A stretch of 64,000 nt of DNA from NCBI RefSeq assembly GCF_015070385.1, contig NZ_JADCSA010000008.1, positions 62,001 to 126,000 on the forward strand, in the 5' to 3' direction. The notes beneath the pieces are model-generated. The model did no database searches, was not told where the DNA came from, and saw nothing but the letters and a program-made list of their open reading frames with translations. The DNA comes from Nocardioides malaquae (GTDB lineage: Bacteria; Actinomycetota; Actinomycetes; Propionibacteriales; Nocardioidaceae). The translations under genes and the position numbers were made by a program. This document shows, in pieces, positions 54,389 to 63,996 of this stretch (its first letter is position 1; each line of letters starts with the position of its first letter).

Positions 54389-56992
54389 TCAGTCGGTGCC
54401 GATGGCCTGCAGCACGTCCAGCTGCGCGGCCCGACGAGCCGGCAGCACGGCCGCGACGACACCCACCACCAGCGCCACCAGACCGAACGCCGCGAGCTGG
54501 TCCCACGGCACCGAGATGACCTCGAGTCCCTGGTCGCGCAGCGAGTGCATGAGGGCGATCCCGAAGCCCACCCCCAGGCCCACCCCCAGGGTCGCACCCA
54601 GCATCGCGATCACCACCGACTCCACGGTGATCATCCGCCGCAGCTGGCTGCGTTGCAGTCCGATGGCCCGCAACAGCCCGATCTCCCTGGTGCGTTCGAT
54701 CACCGAGAGGGCCAGCGTGTTCACGATGCCGAGCACCGCGATCAGCAGCGCCAGTCCGAGCAGGGCGAAGATCATCAGCACCAGCTGGTCGATCGGCTCG
54801 CGCTGCTCCGCCGCGAAGGCGGCCTGGTCCTTCAACGTCAACGTGGGGAGCCGGCCGATCACCCCCTCCAGCTGGCTCTCCAGCACGGGGCCGGGAGAGG
54901 TCACGTCGACCACCAGCAGGTTGTCGCGGTCGGGCAGGCCCGCGCGCAGCAGCGTCCGCGGGTCGGTGACGACCGGGAAGGGAAGCACCGGGTTGTCGGC
55001 GAAGATGCCGACCACGTCAAGCCTCAGGCGACGGCCGTTGACCTGCATCGCGAGGGTGTCCCCCACCGCGAGGCCCTCCTGCTCCGCGTGGGACTCCCCC
55101 ACGATCACGGTCCCCGGGGCCAACCGCGAGTCGTCACCGCGCAGCACCTCCACCCCGAGCAGTCCCCGCAGCGCCGGGAGTCGGGCTGCGGTCAGACCCT
55201 GCGGCCGCCCTCCCTCGCCTCCCTCCAGCTCGCCGAAGGTGAACCGCACCGGCGCCACCCTCTCGACGCCGTCGACCCGACCCATCCGTCGGGCGATCGA
55301 GGCCGAGAACGGCTGACCCACGATGCTCGAGACGACGTAGTCGCCGCGGAAGTTGGTCTCCAGGGCGCGGTCGACGCTGGCCTTGGCCGAGTCGCCGACG
55401 ATCGCCATCGTGCTGGCGAGCGCCAGGCCGATCATGAGCGCCGAGGCCGTCGCCGTCGTCCGTCGCGGGTTGCGCAGCGAGTTCTGCCCGGCCAGGAGAC
55501 CCACCGAGCCCATCAGGGCCGAGAAGAGGGCCCGCGCCCCGAGCAGGAAGGGCTGGCAGATCACCGGCGCCGCCGCTGACACCCCCAGCAGGATCGCCAG
55601 GATCCCTCCACCCACGAACCAGCCGGCGCGGTCCACCGTGCCCATCAGCCCGAGGGCCAGGGCCCCGCCCCCCGCGGCCCCCAGGGCGAGACCGCCCAGG
55701 AACCGGCGACGCAACGAGGTCTCCGGCAACGCGACCTCGTCGCGCATCGCCTGGATCGGGGCGATGCGGGCCGTGCGTCGGGCCGGGAACCAGGCCGCCA
55801 CCATCGTGACCACGATGCCCACCGCGTAGGACGCCACGAAGGTGCGCGGGGCGAAGACCAGGGGTTGGCCGGAGAGGTCGAGCCCGAAGGTGCCGAACAG
55901 GGTCCGGATCGCCATCGCGAGCAGCACCCCCAGACCGATGCCGAGCGTCGACCCGACCACGCCCAGCACGAACGCCTCCACCAGCACCGAGGCGCTCACC
56001 TGGCGGCGCGAGGCGCCGAGCGCCCGGAAGAGCGCCAGCTCCTTGCTGCGTTGGGCCACCAGGATCGAGAAGGTGTTGACGATGAGGAAGGCGCCGACCA
56101 CGAGCGAGATGCCCGCGAAGATCAGCAGGAACGTGGTGAGGAAGGAGATGCCCTGCAGCAGCAGGGAGGAGGACTCGTCGGCCACGTCGTCACCGGTGCG
56201 GGCCTCGTAGCCAGCAGGAAGCACCTCGGCCACCCGGTCGCGCAGCTCCTCCTGCGTGACCCCCGGCGCCGCCGTGACCCAGGCGGAGTGGAACCGGTTT
56301 CGACCCCCCAGGAAGAGCCGTTGCGCCGTACGCGTGTCGAAGGCGGTCCACGTCGCCCCGCTGAAGGATCCCCCTTCGGCGAAGTCCGCGATGCCGACGA
56401 GGGTGGGCTTCAGGACACGCTCACCACCGGTGAAGAGGGTGACCTCCTCGCCGACGGCGTAGCCCGACCGCTGGGCCGTGAGGGCGTCCAGCACCACCTC
56501 ACCGCGGCGCTTCGGCGGGTCGCCGCGCACGATCTGCAGACCCACCAGCCCCTGGCCGGCGGGAGCGCCCGTCCAGTTGGACCCCAGCGACGGCGCCCCG
56601 AAGGCGGCCACGGCCTTGCCGTTCTTGTCGATGACGAAGACCGCGGCGTCGAGGACGTTGCCGTCGGCCCGTGCGGCCCCCTCGACCCGGGCCAGCCGCT
56701 TGACCAGCCGCGCGGGCAGGGTCGGGGTGTCCCTCTCCGACGCCCCCGCGCCACCCTGGCCCGCCCCGGGCGCACCGGCGCCGCCGGGGATCGACGCCGC
56801 GTCGTCGGAGGTGACGGGCGTGACCACGACGTCACCCACCGTCGAGGCGAAGAGCGCGGTGAAGCTGCGGTTCAGCGTGTCGGTGAAGACCAGGGTGCCG
56901 GCCACGAAGGCGACGCCGAGCACGATCGCGAAGGTGCTCATCACCAGCCGCACCTTGCGCGCGAGCAGGCTCTTCAGAGCAGCCCGGAGCAT
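54389..56992 (-). CDS. ABC transporter permease, two FtsX domains (MacB-like, exporter type)
   Basis: 867 residues. Helix 1 at about 15-35 (RLVMSTFAIVLGVAFVAGTL) precedes a large periplasmic domain, then FtsX domain 1 (about 285-420, SIISLVVGAFLIVNTFSILV-like ISLVVGAFLIVNTFSILVAQ). A second periplasmic domain and FtsX domain 2 (about 745-860, LLIAVLGIVNTLALSVIER and EIGLLRAIG) follow. The fused layout is common in actinobacterial DevC/MacB-like lipid or peptide exporters. The substrate is unknown. It starts two bases after the ATPase stop. Confidence 0.92.
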   Translation of the reverse strand: MLRAALKSLLARKVRLVMSTFAIVLGVAFVAGTLVFTDTLNRSFTALFASTVGDVVVTPVTSDDAASIPGGAGAPGAGQGGAGASERDTPTLPARLVKRLARVEGAARADGNVLDAAVFVIDKNGKAVAAFGAPSLGSNWTGAPAGQGLVGLQIVRGDPPKRRGEVVLDALTAQRSGYAVGEEVTLFTGGERVLKPTLVGIADFAEGGSFSGATWTAFDTRTAQRLFLGGRNRFHSAWVTAAPGVTQEELRDRVAEVLPAGYEARTGDDVADESSSLLLQGISFLTTFLLIFAGISLVVGAFLIVNTFSILVAQRSKELALFRALGASRRQVSASVLVEAFVLGVVGSTLGIGLGVLLAMAIRTLFGTFGLDLSGQPLVFAPRTFVASYAVGIVVTMVAAWFPARRTARIAPIQAMRDEVALPETSLRRRFLGGLALGAAGGGALALGLMGTVDRAGWFVGGGILAILLGVSAAAPVICQPFLLGARALFSALMGSVGLLAGQNSLRNPRRTTATASALMIGLALASTMAIVGDSAKASVDRALETNFRGDYVVSSIVGQPFSASIARRMGRVDGVERVAPVRFTFGELEGGEGGRPQGLTAARLPALRGLLGVEVLRGDDSRLAPGTVIVGESHAEQEGLAVGDTLAMQVNGRRLRLDVVGIFADNPVLPFPVVTDPRTLLRAGLPDRDNLLVVDVTSPGPVLESQLEGVIGRLPTLTLKDQAAFAAEQREPIDQLVLMIFALLGLALLIAVLGIVNTLALSVIERTREIGLLRAIGLQRSQLRRMITVESVVIAMLGATLGVGLGVGFGIALMHSLRDQGLEVISVPWDQLAAFGLVALVVGVVAAVLPARRAAQLDVLQAIGTD

Positions 56993-56994
56993 GC

Positions 56995-57780
56995 TCAGAC
57001 CTCGTGGGCGACCGCGGTCATGGCGGTCATGATCTCCAGCACCCGCTCGCGCGTGGGCTGGCGGATCTCCTCGACGATCCGTCCGTCGGCGAGGAAGATG
57101 ACGCGATCGGTGTAGGCCGCCGCCACGGCGTCGTGGGTCACCATCACGATGGTCTGGCGGTGCTCGTCGACCGAGCGACGCAGGAGGGCCAGCACCTCGG
57201 CCCCGGAGTGGGAGTCGAGGTTGCCGGTCGGTTCGTCGGCGAAGACGATCCGCGGGCGGCTGACCAGGGCCCGGGCCACTGCGACGCGCTGCTGCTGACC
57301 GCCGGAGAGCTCGTTGGGCTTGTGGTCGAGCCGGTCACCCAGGCCGACGGTGCGGATGACGTTGCGGTACCACCGGCGGTCGGGCTTGCGACCCGCGATC
57401 GAGAGCGGCAGGAGGATGTTCTCCTCCGCGGTCAGGGTCGGCACCAGGTTGAACGACTGGAAGACGAAGCCGATCTCGTCGCGCCGCAGCGCGGTGAGGG
57501 CGTCGTCACCCAGGCGTCCGATCTCCTGGTTGCCGATCCACACCTCGCCGGCGTCGGCCTTGTCGAGCGCCGCACAACAGTGCATCAAGGTCGACTTGCC
57601 CGAGCCGCTCGGCCCCATGACGGCGGTGAACTCGCCGGCCTCGATGTCGAGGCTGACCCCGTCGAGGGCGCGCACCTGTGACTGGCCGGTGCCGTAGACG
57701 CGGGCCAGGTCGCGGACGCGCGCGGCCGGAGGGCCGAGCTCATGGGGAGGCTCGGCCGCGTGACCCACGGCGCCGTGCAT
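56995..57780 (-). CDS. ABC transporter ATP-binding protein (LolD/MacB type)
   Basis: 261 residues. Walker A is GPSGSGKST, the Q-loop FQSFNLVPTL, the signature LSGGQQQRVAVARAL, Walker B IVFADEPTGNLDS and the H-loop VTHD. The MacB/LolD subfamily matches the FtsX-type permease downstream. ATG at 57780 with AAGGTGGGGAC upstream; an in-frame ATG at 57798 is possible. Confidence 0.95.
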   Translation of the reverse strand: MHGAVGHAAEPPHELGPPAARVRDLARVYGTGQSQVRALDGVSLDIEAGEFTAVMGPSGSGKSTLMHCCAALDKADAGEVWIGNQEIGRLGDDALTALRRDEIGFVFQSFNLVPTLTAEENILLPLSIAGRKPDRRWYRNVIRTVGLGDRLDHKPNELSGGQQQRVAVARALVSRPRIVFADEPTGNLDSHSGAEVLALLRRSVDEHRQTIVMVTHDAVAAAYTDRVIFLADGRIVEEIRQPTRERVLEIMTAMTAVAHEV

Positions 57781-57921
57781 GTCCCCACCTTCTCCCATCG
57801 TGCCAACTGGCCCGTCCCCGCTGCCCCTGCGTGACTGTCGGTGCAGCCGACGAGTCACGATAGTGCCCACCGGCATCGGCGGAGGCCGCTTTCCAGCCTT
57901 GCCCGTCGAACAGGTGTTCGA

Positions 57922-57927
57922 TATCGT
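57922..57927 (+). promoter_or_regulatory. putative leaderless -10 box of the AlkB-like gene
   Basis: TATCGT, six bases, then ATG at 57934. Confidence 0.5.
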
Positions 57928-57933
57928 GGCGCG

Positions 57934-58545
57934 ATGGAGTTCCAGAGCACGCTCTTCGCCACCGAGTCCGCGGCGCCCGTCCCGCTGCGTCCCGAGCGGC
58001 GCCCGTTGGCGCACGGCGCGTGGGTCGACGTGCAGCGAGGCTGGTTGGCGGATGCCGACGAGGTCTTCGCCACCATGTTGCGCGCGGTGCCGTGGCGGGC
58101 CGAGCGGCGCCAGATGTACGACCGCGTCGTCGACGTCCCCCGGCTGGTGCACCAGTACGGCGCCGGGGCCGCCCTCCCCCACCCGATGCTCGAGCGAGCC
58201 CGCGACGAGCTCAGCGCCCACTACCTGCCGGAGCTCGGCGAGCCGTTCGTGTCGGCCGGCTGCTGCTACTACCGCGACGGGCGCGACTCGGTGGCCTGGC
58301 ACGGCGACACCTTCGGCCGCGGCCGCCACCAGGACACCATGGTCGCGATCGTCTCCCTCGGCGACCCGCGTCGGCTGGTGCTCCGTCCGCGAGGCGGCGG
58401 ATCCTCGATCGCGGTGCCGCTGGGCCACGGCGACCTGGTCGTCATGGGCGGGAGCTGCCAACGTACGTGGGAGCACGCGGTGCCGAAGCAGGCCGCCGCC
58501 GGCCCGCGGGTCTCGGTGCAGTTCCGCCCGCGCCACGTGTGGTGA
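57934..58545 (+). CDS. AlkB-like 2-oxoglutarate/Fe(II) dioxygenase
   Basis: 203 residues. The iron ligands are His123, Asp125 (AWHGDTFG) and His181 (TWEHAVPK); 2-oxoglutarate arginines lie in PRVSVQFR. The double-stranded beta-helix core is preceded by a nucleotide-recognition lid (YRDGRDSVAW). Such enzymes demethylate alkylated bases; the exact substrate (DNA, RNA or protein) is not determined by sequence. The start is the ATG six bases after TATCGT, divergent from the ABC genes. Confidence 0.9.
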   Translation: MEFQSTLFATESAAPVPLRPERRPLAHGAWVDVQRGWLADADEVFATMLRAVPWRAERRQMYDRVVDVPRLVHQYGAGAALPHPMLERARDELSAHYLPELGEPFVSAGCCYYRDGRDSVAWHGDTFGRGRHQDTMVAIVSLGDPRRLVLRPRGGGSSIAVPLGHGDLVVMGGSCQRTWEHAVPKQAAAGPRVSVQFRPRHVW

Positions 58546-58569
58546 GCGCTGCCGGCCCGGGCGGGTGAG

Positions 58570-59130
58570 TCAGAACGGAGCTCCGGGCACCTCGCGATGA
58601 CCCTCGGGGGCCTCGTAGAAGTCCCTGCTGTGCACCCGGGCCACTCCCGTGAGGAACATCCACGGCACCGTGGCGACCAGGTCGTTGAGGCGGCGCACGG
58701 TGTCGTTGTAGTACTGCCGCGCGAAGGCGACCTGCCCCTCGACGTCGGCCAGCTGCCGGAGCAGCTCGGAGAAGGTGGCGTCCGCGCGCAGCGTGGGGTA
58801 GTTCTTGGCGACCGCGGTGAGGTCGGCCAAGGATCGCTCGAGCCCGGCGTCGGCCTCGGCCCGCGAGCCGACGTCGTCACCCTCGGTGGCTCGCTGCACC
58901 TGTGTACGCGCCCGGGTCACCTCGCCGAGCACGCCCTGCTCGTGCGCGGCGTGGGCCTTGACCGTCTCCACCAGGCGCGGCACCAGCTCGGCCCGACGGG
59001 TCAGCTGCACGTCGATGCCGCCGATCGCCTCCCGGGCGGCCAGGTCGGCCCGGCGCAACCGGTTGAACCCGGTGACGACCACGAGCAGCAGCAGGGCCGT
59101 GATGCCCGTGAGCACCCAGACGAACGTCAC
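58570..59130 (-). CDS. LemA-family protein
   Basis: 186 residues. One N-terminal helix (about 5-25, VWVLTGITALLLLVVV) and a long helical bundle outside: NRLRRADLAAREAIGGIDVQ, ELVPRLVETVKAHAAHE, and the C-terminal FARQYYNDTVRRLNDLVATV signature. It probably works with the membrane protein encoded just upstream; the start overlaps its stop (GTGA). Function of the family is unsettled. Confidence 0.93.
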   Translation of the reverse strand: MTFVWVLTGITALLLLVVVTGFNRLRRADLAAREAIGGIDVQLTRRAELVPRLVETVKAHAAHEQGVLGEVTRARTQVQRATEGDDVGSRAEADAGLERSLADLTAVAKNYPTLRADATFSELLRQLADVEGQVAFARQYYNDTVRRLNDLVATVPWMFLTGVARVHSRDFYEAPEGHREVPGAPF

Positions 59131-60860
59131 CAGGAACCACCGCCCCCGCCTCCACCGCCGCCCCCTCCGGAGAAGCCGCCTCCGGAGCTCGAGCTGGCCT
59201 GCGTGGCCTGGTAGGAGGAGATCGCCCCGCCCACGGTGGAGGAGAAGCTGTCGACCATGGACTGCGGACCACCCGTCAGCGAGTAGGGGGCACCGATCAG
59301 CCACACGGGGTCAGGAGGATCGGAGGCCATCTCGGTGCGGTACTTCGCGGCCCACTCCTCCGCGCACCCGAAGGCCACCGCCCACGGCAGGTAGGCGGTG
59401 AAGAGCTCCTCGCGACCCGAGAAGTCGAAGCGCTCGATGCTGGAGGGTGTCGAGAGCACCCGGCGGAAGCCACCCACCTGCGACCAGAGCTGGCGCCCGC
59501 TGTCGGTGCGCTTCGTCGTGGCGCCGGGGTAGAGCACCGGCAGCCCCATGGCCGCGAAGGCACCCGGCACCATCGCGACCACGCTCATCGTCCCGCTCAG
59601 CGCGGCGACCAGGATCACGTAGACCACAGCCGCCGCGACGACGCCGACCCCCGCCGCGCTGCCGAACCCGGCGCGAGCCAGGTGACCCTCGCGCAGCGCC
59701 CACTCCTTGACGTCCTTGTCGAGGGTGGTCTTGACGGTCTGCATCGTGCGGCCGGCCTCGACGTCGTCCTCGGCGGCCACGAAACGGTCGGAGTCACGGT
59801 GCAGGGCGGCGGTCACCTTGCGGGTCAGGGGGTCGAGCTTGATCCGCAGCGCGTCCGGCATGCGGGTGACGACCCACTCGTCCTCGCCGCGCTCCAACCG
59901 GACGGCGCCTCGTTCGGCGGCGTGCATGAGGGTGGCCACCAGGGCGTGGCGGCTCGGACGCTCGGTGAGCAGGTAGGCACCCTGCGCGGGCCCCAGGTCC
60001 GGCGGCGGAGCGTACTGCAGGGGGAAGGCGGGCGGCTCCTCGAACGTGGGAGCGGCGATGCGCCGGCCCAGCCACCCCACGGCCACCGCGACGATTGCGA
60101 CGATCGCCAGGAGCCAAGGCCAGCGGCCGAGCACCGGCGACCACGACACCGGCCAGACGAGGCGGCTCTCGGCCACCGGAGCGGCGACGGGAAGGTCGGC
60201 CTGCACCGTCACCGGCGTGTTCGGCTCGAGGTCGTCGGTCTCCACGGTGATCGTGTTGTCGGTGACCCGGGCCCGGCAGTTGTCCGCGCTCCCGGCCCCC
60301 TCGGCACACCGGACATCACCGCTCGGCGCCGCGGGCAGTCGCACCGTGAGCACGGCCGCGTCGATGGGCTGGGCCCACCCGGCGGGGATGAGGTCCCAGT
60401 AGAAGCGGCTCACCTCGTCACCCCGGTCGAGGAGCACGTCCTCGATCTCGTAACGGATCACGTAGGTGTGGTCCCCGCGCTCCAGCGTCTCGTCGGCGTC
60501 GCCGATCTTCAGCACGTGGAAGCGGCCGTTGTGCTGGCGGGAGCGCTCGAACTCCTCCGCCCGCCCGTTACGGGTGACGCTGACCTCGCGCGGCACGCGC
60601 GGCACCGAGGTGTCCTCGGCGTCGTACTCGTCGAAGAACCGGAAGATCCCGTGCCGGTCGCCCACCGGGAACCGGACGATCAGCGTCTCCGTGACGGCCA
60701 TGTCACCGTCGTCGTCGACCTCGAAGACCGCGTTGTAGCGGGTGATCCGGGTCGGCTCGTAGCCCGAGTCGTCGTCCTGCTCGAAAAGGTAGGTGACAGC
60801 CGGCAGCGCGACCACGGCCAGCATCCCCAGCAGCACCAGCCAGGGCAGCACACGTCTCAT
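59127..60860 (-). CDS. DUF2207 membrane protein with glycine-rich tail
   Basis: 577 residues. A signal or anchor helix (about 5-22) leads to an extracellular DUF2207 beta domain (RYNAVFEVDDDGDMAVTET, FRFFDEYDAEDTSVPRVPRE, with RFYWDLIPAGWAQPI). Two further hydrophobic regions (about 245-262, 435-470) follow. The C-terminus is Ser-rich then ends in a run of eleven Gly and SW. The LemA/DUF2207 pairing is common in bacteria; a role in membrane or envelope stress is inferred. TAGGGT eight bases before the ATG suggests a short or absent leader. Confidence 0.88.
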   Translation of the reverse strand: MRRVLPWLVLLGMLAVVALPAVTYLFEQDDDSGYEPTRITRYNAVFEVDDDGDMAVTETLIVRFPVGDRHGIFRFFDEYDAEDTSVPRVPREVSVTRNGRAEEFERSRQHNGRFHVLKIGDADETLERGDHTYVIRYEIEDVLLDRGDEVSRFYWDLIPAGWAQPIDAAVLTVRLPAAPSGDVRCAEGAGSADNCRARVTDNTITVETDDLEPNTPVTVQADLPVAAPVAESRLVWPVSWSPVLGRWPWLLAIVAIVAVAVGWLGRRIAAPTFEEPPAFPLQYAPPPDLGPAQGAYLLTERPSRHALVATLMHAAERGAVRLERGEDEWVVTRMPDALRIKLDPLTRKVTAALHRDSDRFVAAEDDVEAGRTMQTVKTTLDKDVKEWALREGHLARAGFGSAAGVGVVAAAVVYVILVAALSGTMSVVAMVPGAFAAMGLPVLYPGATTKRTDSGRQLWSQVGGFRRVLSTPSSIERFDFSGREELFTAYLPWAVAFGCAEEWAAKYRTEMASDPPDPVWLIGAPYSLTGGPQSMVDSFSSTVGGAISSYQATQASSSSGGGFSGGGGGGGGGGGSW

Positions 60861-60868
60861 GCCCCGAC

Positions 60869-60874
60869 ACCCTA
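60869..60874 (-). promoter_or_regulatory. putative -10 box of the DUF2207/LemA operon
   Basis: TAGGGT, eight bases, then ATG at 60860 on the minus strand. Confidence 0.4.
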
Positions 60875-60902
60875 GTGTCCGGCCGCCACCGACACAGCGG
60901 GT

Positions 60903-61637
60903 TCAGCGGCGGCCCACCGGCTCGTCCCAGCCGCGACGCTGCGGGCGGCTGCCCATCGCGTCGTCGCGGGAGCGGTAGACGATGTAGGGCCGCGTCAGGT
61001 AGCCGACCGGCGCCGAGAAGACGTGGACCAGGCGGGTGAAGGGCCACAGCGCGAAGAGGATGAAGGCCACCATGGCGTGGAGCTGGAAGCCGATCGGGGC
61101 CTCCGCCATCAGCGAGGCGTCCGGGGTGAAGGCCAGGAACGAGCGGTACCAGACCGAGACGCCCTCGCGGTAGTTGTACTCCCCACCGAGGGTGAAGATC
61201 GACCCGGCGATGGTGTTCCACATGCCCAGGAAAATCGCCGCGGCCAGGAAGAAGTACATGACCTTGTCCATCGGCGTGGTGGCGCTGAAGACCGGGCCGA
61301 CCGTGCGGCGCCGGTAGATCAGGATGACCAGTCCGACCGTCGCCGCGATCCCGGCGACCAGCCCGCCACCGACGGCGGCGTAGTGGTACATGTGGTCGTC
61401 GATGCCGACCGCGTCGGTCCACGAGCGCGGGATGAGCAGACCGATCACGTGGCCGCCCACGACCCCCAGCATCCCGAAGTGGAAGAGCGGCGAGCCGAGT
61501 CGCAGCATCTTGTCCTCGTAGAGCTGCGAGGAGCGGGTGGTCCAGCCGAACTTGTCGTAGCGGTAGCGCCACACGTGGCCGACCACGAAGGTGGCGAGGC
61601 AGAGGTAGGGCACGATGACCCAGAGAAAGACGTCCAT
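60903..61637 (-). CDS. narI: respiratory nitrate reductase gamma subunit (heme b)
   Basis: Membrane quinol oxidase subunit of 244 residues with five helices. It carries heme-ligand histidines in VVGHVWRYRYDKFGW, SPLFHFGMLGVVGGHVIG and FQLHAMVAF...RLVHVFSAP. It passes quinol electrons to NarH. The ATG overlaps the narJ stop (TGATG). Confidence 0.95.
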   Translation of the reverse strand: MDVFLWVIVPYLCLATFVVGHVWRYRYDKFGWTTRSSQLYEDKMLRLGSPLFHFGMLGVVGGHVIGLLIPRSWTDAVGIDDHMYHYAAVGGGLVAGIAATVGLVILIYRRRTVGPVFSATTPMDKVMYFFLAAAIFLGMWNTIAGSIFTLGGEYNYREGVSVWYRSFLAFTPDASLMAEAPIGFQLHAMVAFILFALWPFTRLVHVFSAPVGYLTRPYIVYRSRDDAMGSRPQRRGWDEPVGRR

Positions 61638-62347
61638 CAGGGGGCTCCCACCGGGATGCGGGCGGATGAGATGAGGGTCGGTCCTGCAGCAGGCGGCGCC
61701 TGGAGGGCAGGGTCGCCGTAGCCACCCAGCCCGACCTCCTCGGCCGGCGGGCCGGCCTCGACGAGGCGGCGTACGGCGTCGGCCTCGTCGCCGTCGAGCG
61801 GCGGGAGGGTGGCGCAGACGGCCGCCACGACGCCCCACCAGGGGGAGCCGTCTCCGTCGTCGAAGTTCTCCAGCGCCAGACGCAGCATCTCCACGCCCGC
61901 GCGGTGGTCGAGCAACAGCTTCAGCGCACCCGCCGTGTCGACGAGGGCACCGAACTGCAGCACCACGCTGAGGTGGTCGGGCAGCTCGTCCTCACTGGGG
62001 TCGAACTCGACCCCGGCGGCCCGGTAGGTCTCCTTGAACTCGACCAGCGCCAACCCCCGACGGCGGGTGTCGCCGTGGGAGAAGTAGGTCAGGTAGGGCG
62101 AGCACTTGCGGGTCAGGTCGAACGCCTTGACGTAGTCGACCTGGAGCTCGCGCAACGAGTGCGTACGCAGGTGCTCGATGACGGGCTGCAGGTGCGGGTC
62201 GTCGGGCACCAGGGCGGCGATGCCGTCCAGGCCCTCGATGAGCCGCTCGTCGGGGTAGTCGAGCAGCGCGGCACAGGCCGCCCAGACCGGGCGGACGTCA
62301 CGCTTCTCGTTGCGCCGGCCGAGACCGAGCTTCTTGCGTGTCTTCAT
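61637..62347 (-). CDS. narJ: nitrate reductase molybdenum-cofactor assembly chaperone
   Basis: 236 residues, mostly helical. It holds the TorD-like signature YVKAFDLTRKCSPYLTYFSH and GLALVEFKETYRAAG, EDELPDHLSVVLQF. It binds apo-NarG before membrane attachment. Start overlaps the narH stop (ATGA). Confidence 0.94.
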   Translation of the reverse strand: MKTRKKLGLGRRNEKRDVRPVWAACAALLDYPDERLIEGLDGIAALVPDDPHLQPVIEHLRTHSLRELQVDYVKAFDLTRKCSPYLTYFSHGDTRRRGLALVEFKETYRAAGVEFDPSEDELPDHLSVVLQFGALVDTAGALKLLLDHRAGVEMLRLALENFDDGDGSPWWGVVAAVCATLPPLDGDEADAVRRLVEAGPPAEEVGLGGYGDPALQAPPAAGPTLISSARIPVGAP

Positions 62348-63996
62348 CGTGCCCCTCCCGACTTCGGCGGGAAGAGGCCCTCGGGCACGCCGCGACCGTC
62401 CCAGTTGAGCAGGTTGACGCGTCCGGCGGTCGGGTCACCGCCCGCCACGTCGCCGCTGACGTCGGACTCCTGGCGCTCCTTGAGCATCTGCAGGTTCTCC
62501 GCCGCCACCGGGTTGAGTCGGCCCGAACCCTCGCCGAAGAGGCCCTGCTGGCCGCCGCCGTACTCGGAGACGGGGCAGTCGGTGCCGATCTCCTCCAGCG
62601 CGTGCGCCTGCTCGGCGTGCGCCGCCGGGATGACGTAGCGCTCGGAGTACTTGGCGATCGCCAGCAGCCGGAACATCTCGTACATCGACTCGCCGTCCAT
62701 GCCGACCGCAGCAGGGATGGAGTCGTCGGGGTCGCGACCCAGGTTGATGTCACGCATGTAGGAACGCATCGCGGCGAGCTTGCGCAGCACGTCGTTGACC
62801 GGACCCACGTCACCGGCGGTGAAGAGGTTGGCCAGGTACTCGACGGGGATCCGCAGGGCTTCGATGGCGGCGAACAGGTTGTCCCGGTCCTCCGCGTCAT
62901 GACCGGTGTCCTTGATGACGTCGACGACCGGCGAGAGCGGCGGGATGTACCAGACCATCGGCATGGTGCGGTACTCCGGGTGGAGCGGCAGCGCCACCTC
63001 GTACTTGTTGATCAGCGCCCAGACCGGCGAGCGCTGGGCGGCGTCGATCCAGTCCTCGGGGATGCCGGCCTCGCGCGCGGCGCGCTGCACCTCGGGGTCC
63101 TCGGGGTCGAGGAAGCACTCACGCTGGGCCATGTAGAGGTCGTGCTCGTTCTCCACCGACGCGGCCTCCAGGACCTTGTCGGCGTCGTAGAGCACGAGAC
63201 CGATGTAGCGCAGACGACCGACGCAGGTCTCCGCGCAGACGGTCGGGATGCCGACCTCGATGCGCGGGTAGCAGAAGGTGCACTTCTCGGCCTTGCCGGT
63301 CTTGTGGTTGAAGTAGACCTTCTTGTAGGGGCAGCCCGAGACGCACATGCGCCAGCCGCGGCAGCGGTCCTGGTCGACCAGGACGATGCCGTCCTCCTCG
63401 CGCTTGTAGATCGCGCCCGAGGGGCACGACGCGGCGCACGACGGGTTGAGGCAGTGCTCGCAGATGCGCGGCAGGTAGAACATGAAGGTCTGCTCGAACT
63501 CGAACTTGACCTTGTCCTCGATGCCCTTGATCATCTCGTCGCGCACCGCGTGCTCGGTGGAGCCGGCGAGGTCGTCGTCCCAGTTGGCCGACCACTCGAT
63601 GTTCATGGTCTTGCCGCTGAGCAGCGAGATCGGCTTCGCGACCGGGAAGTTCTTCGTCGCCGGCGACGTCAGGAGCGTCTCGTAGTCGTAGGTCCAGGGC
63701 TCGTAGTAGTCCTGGATCGAGGGCATCTTCGGGTTGGAGAAGATCGTGACGAGCTTCTTCATCCTCCCGCCGGCCCGCAGCTTCAGGCGGCCCTTGGGAG
63801 TGCGTACCCAACCGCCCTTCCACTCCTCCTGGTTCTCGTAGGACCGGGGGTAGCCGAGACCGGGACGGGTCTCGACGTTGTTGAACCAGACGTACTCGGT
63901 GCCCGAACGGTTGGTCCACGCCTGCTTGCAGGTCACGGAACAGGTGTGGCATCCGATGCACTTGTCCAGGTTCATGACCATGGCCATCTGGGCCAT
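62344..63996 (-). CDS. narH: respiratory nitrate reductase beta subunit (Fe-S)
   Basis: 550 residues. Four Fe-S cysteine groups are present: CIGCHTCSVTC, CEHCLNPSCAASC, CRGWRMCVSGC (with Trp in the [3Fe-4S] cluster position) and CTFCYPRIEVGIPTVCAETC. PTCVWFNNVETRPG-like sequence is seen as YVWFNNVETRPG. Electrons flow from NarI to NarG. The ATG at 63996 is chosen since GTGATGG shows an overlap with an upstream stop, expected to be narG. Confidence 0.95.
   Translation of the reverse strand: MAQMAMVMNLDKCIGCHTCSVTCKQAWTNRSGTEYVWFNNVETRPGLGYPRSYENQEEWKGGWVRTPKGRLKLRAGGRMKKLVTIFSNPKMPSIQDYYEPWTYDYETLLTSPATKNFPVAKPISLLSGKTMNIEWSANWDDDLAGSTEHAVRDEMIKGIEDKVKFEFEQTFMFYLPRICEHCLNPSCAASCPSGAIYKREEDGIVLVDQDRCRGWRMCVSGCPYKKVYFNHKTGKAEKCTFCYPRIEVGIPTVCAETCVGRLRYIGLVLYDADKVLEAASVENEHDLYMAQRECFLDPEDPEVQRAAREAGIPEDWIDAAQRSPVWALINKYEVALPLHPEYRTMPMVWYIPPLSPVVDVIKDTGHDAEDRDNLFAAIEALRIPVEYLANLFTAGDVGPVNDVLRKLAAMRSYMRDINLGRDPDDSIPAAVGMDGESMYEMFRLLAIAKYSERYVIPAAHAEQAHALEEIGTDCPVSEYGGGQQGLFGEGSGRLNPVAAENLQMLKERQESDVSGDVAGGDPTAGRVNLLNWDGRGVPEGLFPPKSGGAR

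Noticed and set aside
56995-58536. Extended ABC ATPase frame reaching into the AlkB-like gene
   Set aside because: The first 250 codons are antisense to the AlkB-like gene and unlike any ABC protein; the ATP-binding protein starts at 57780.
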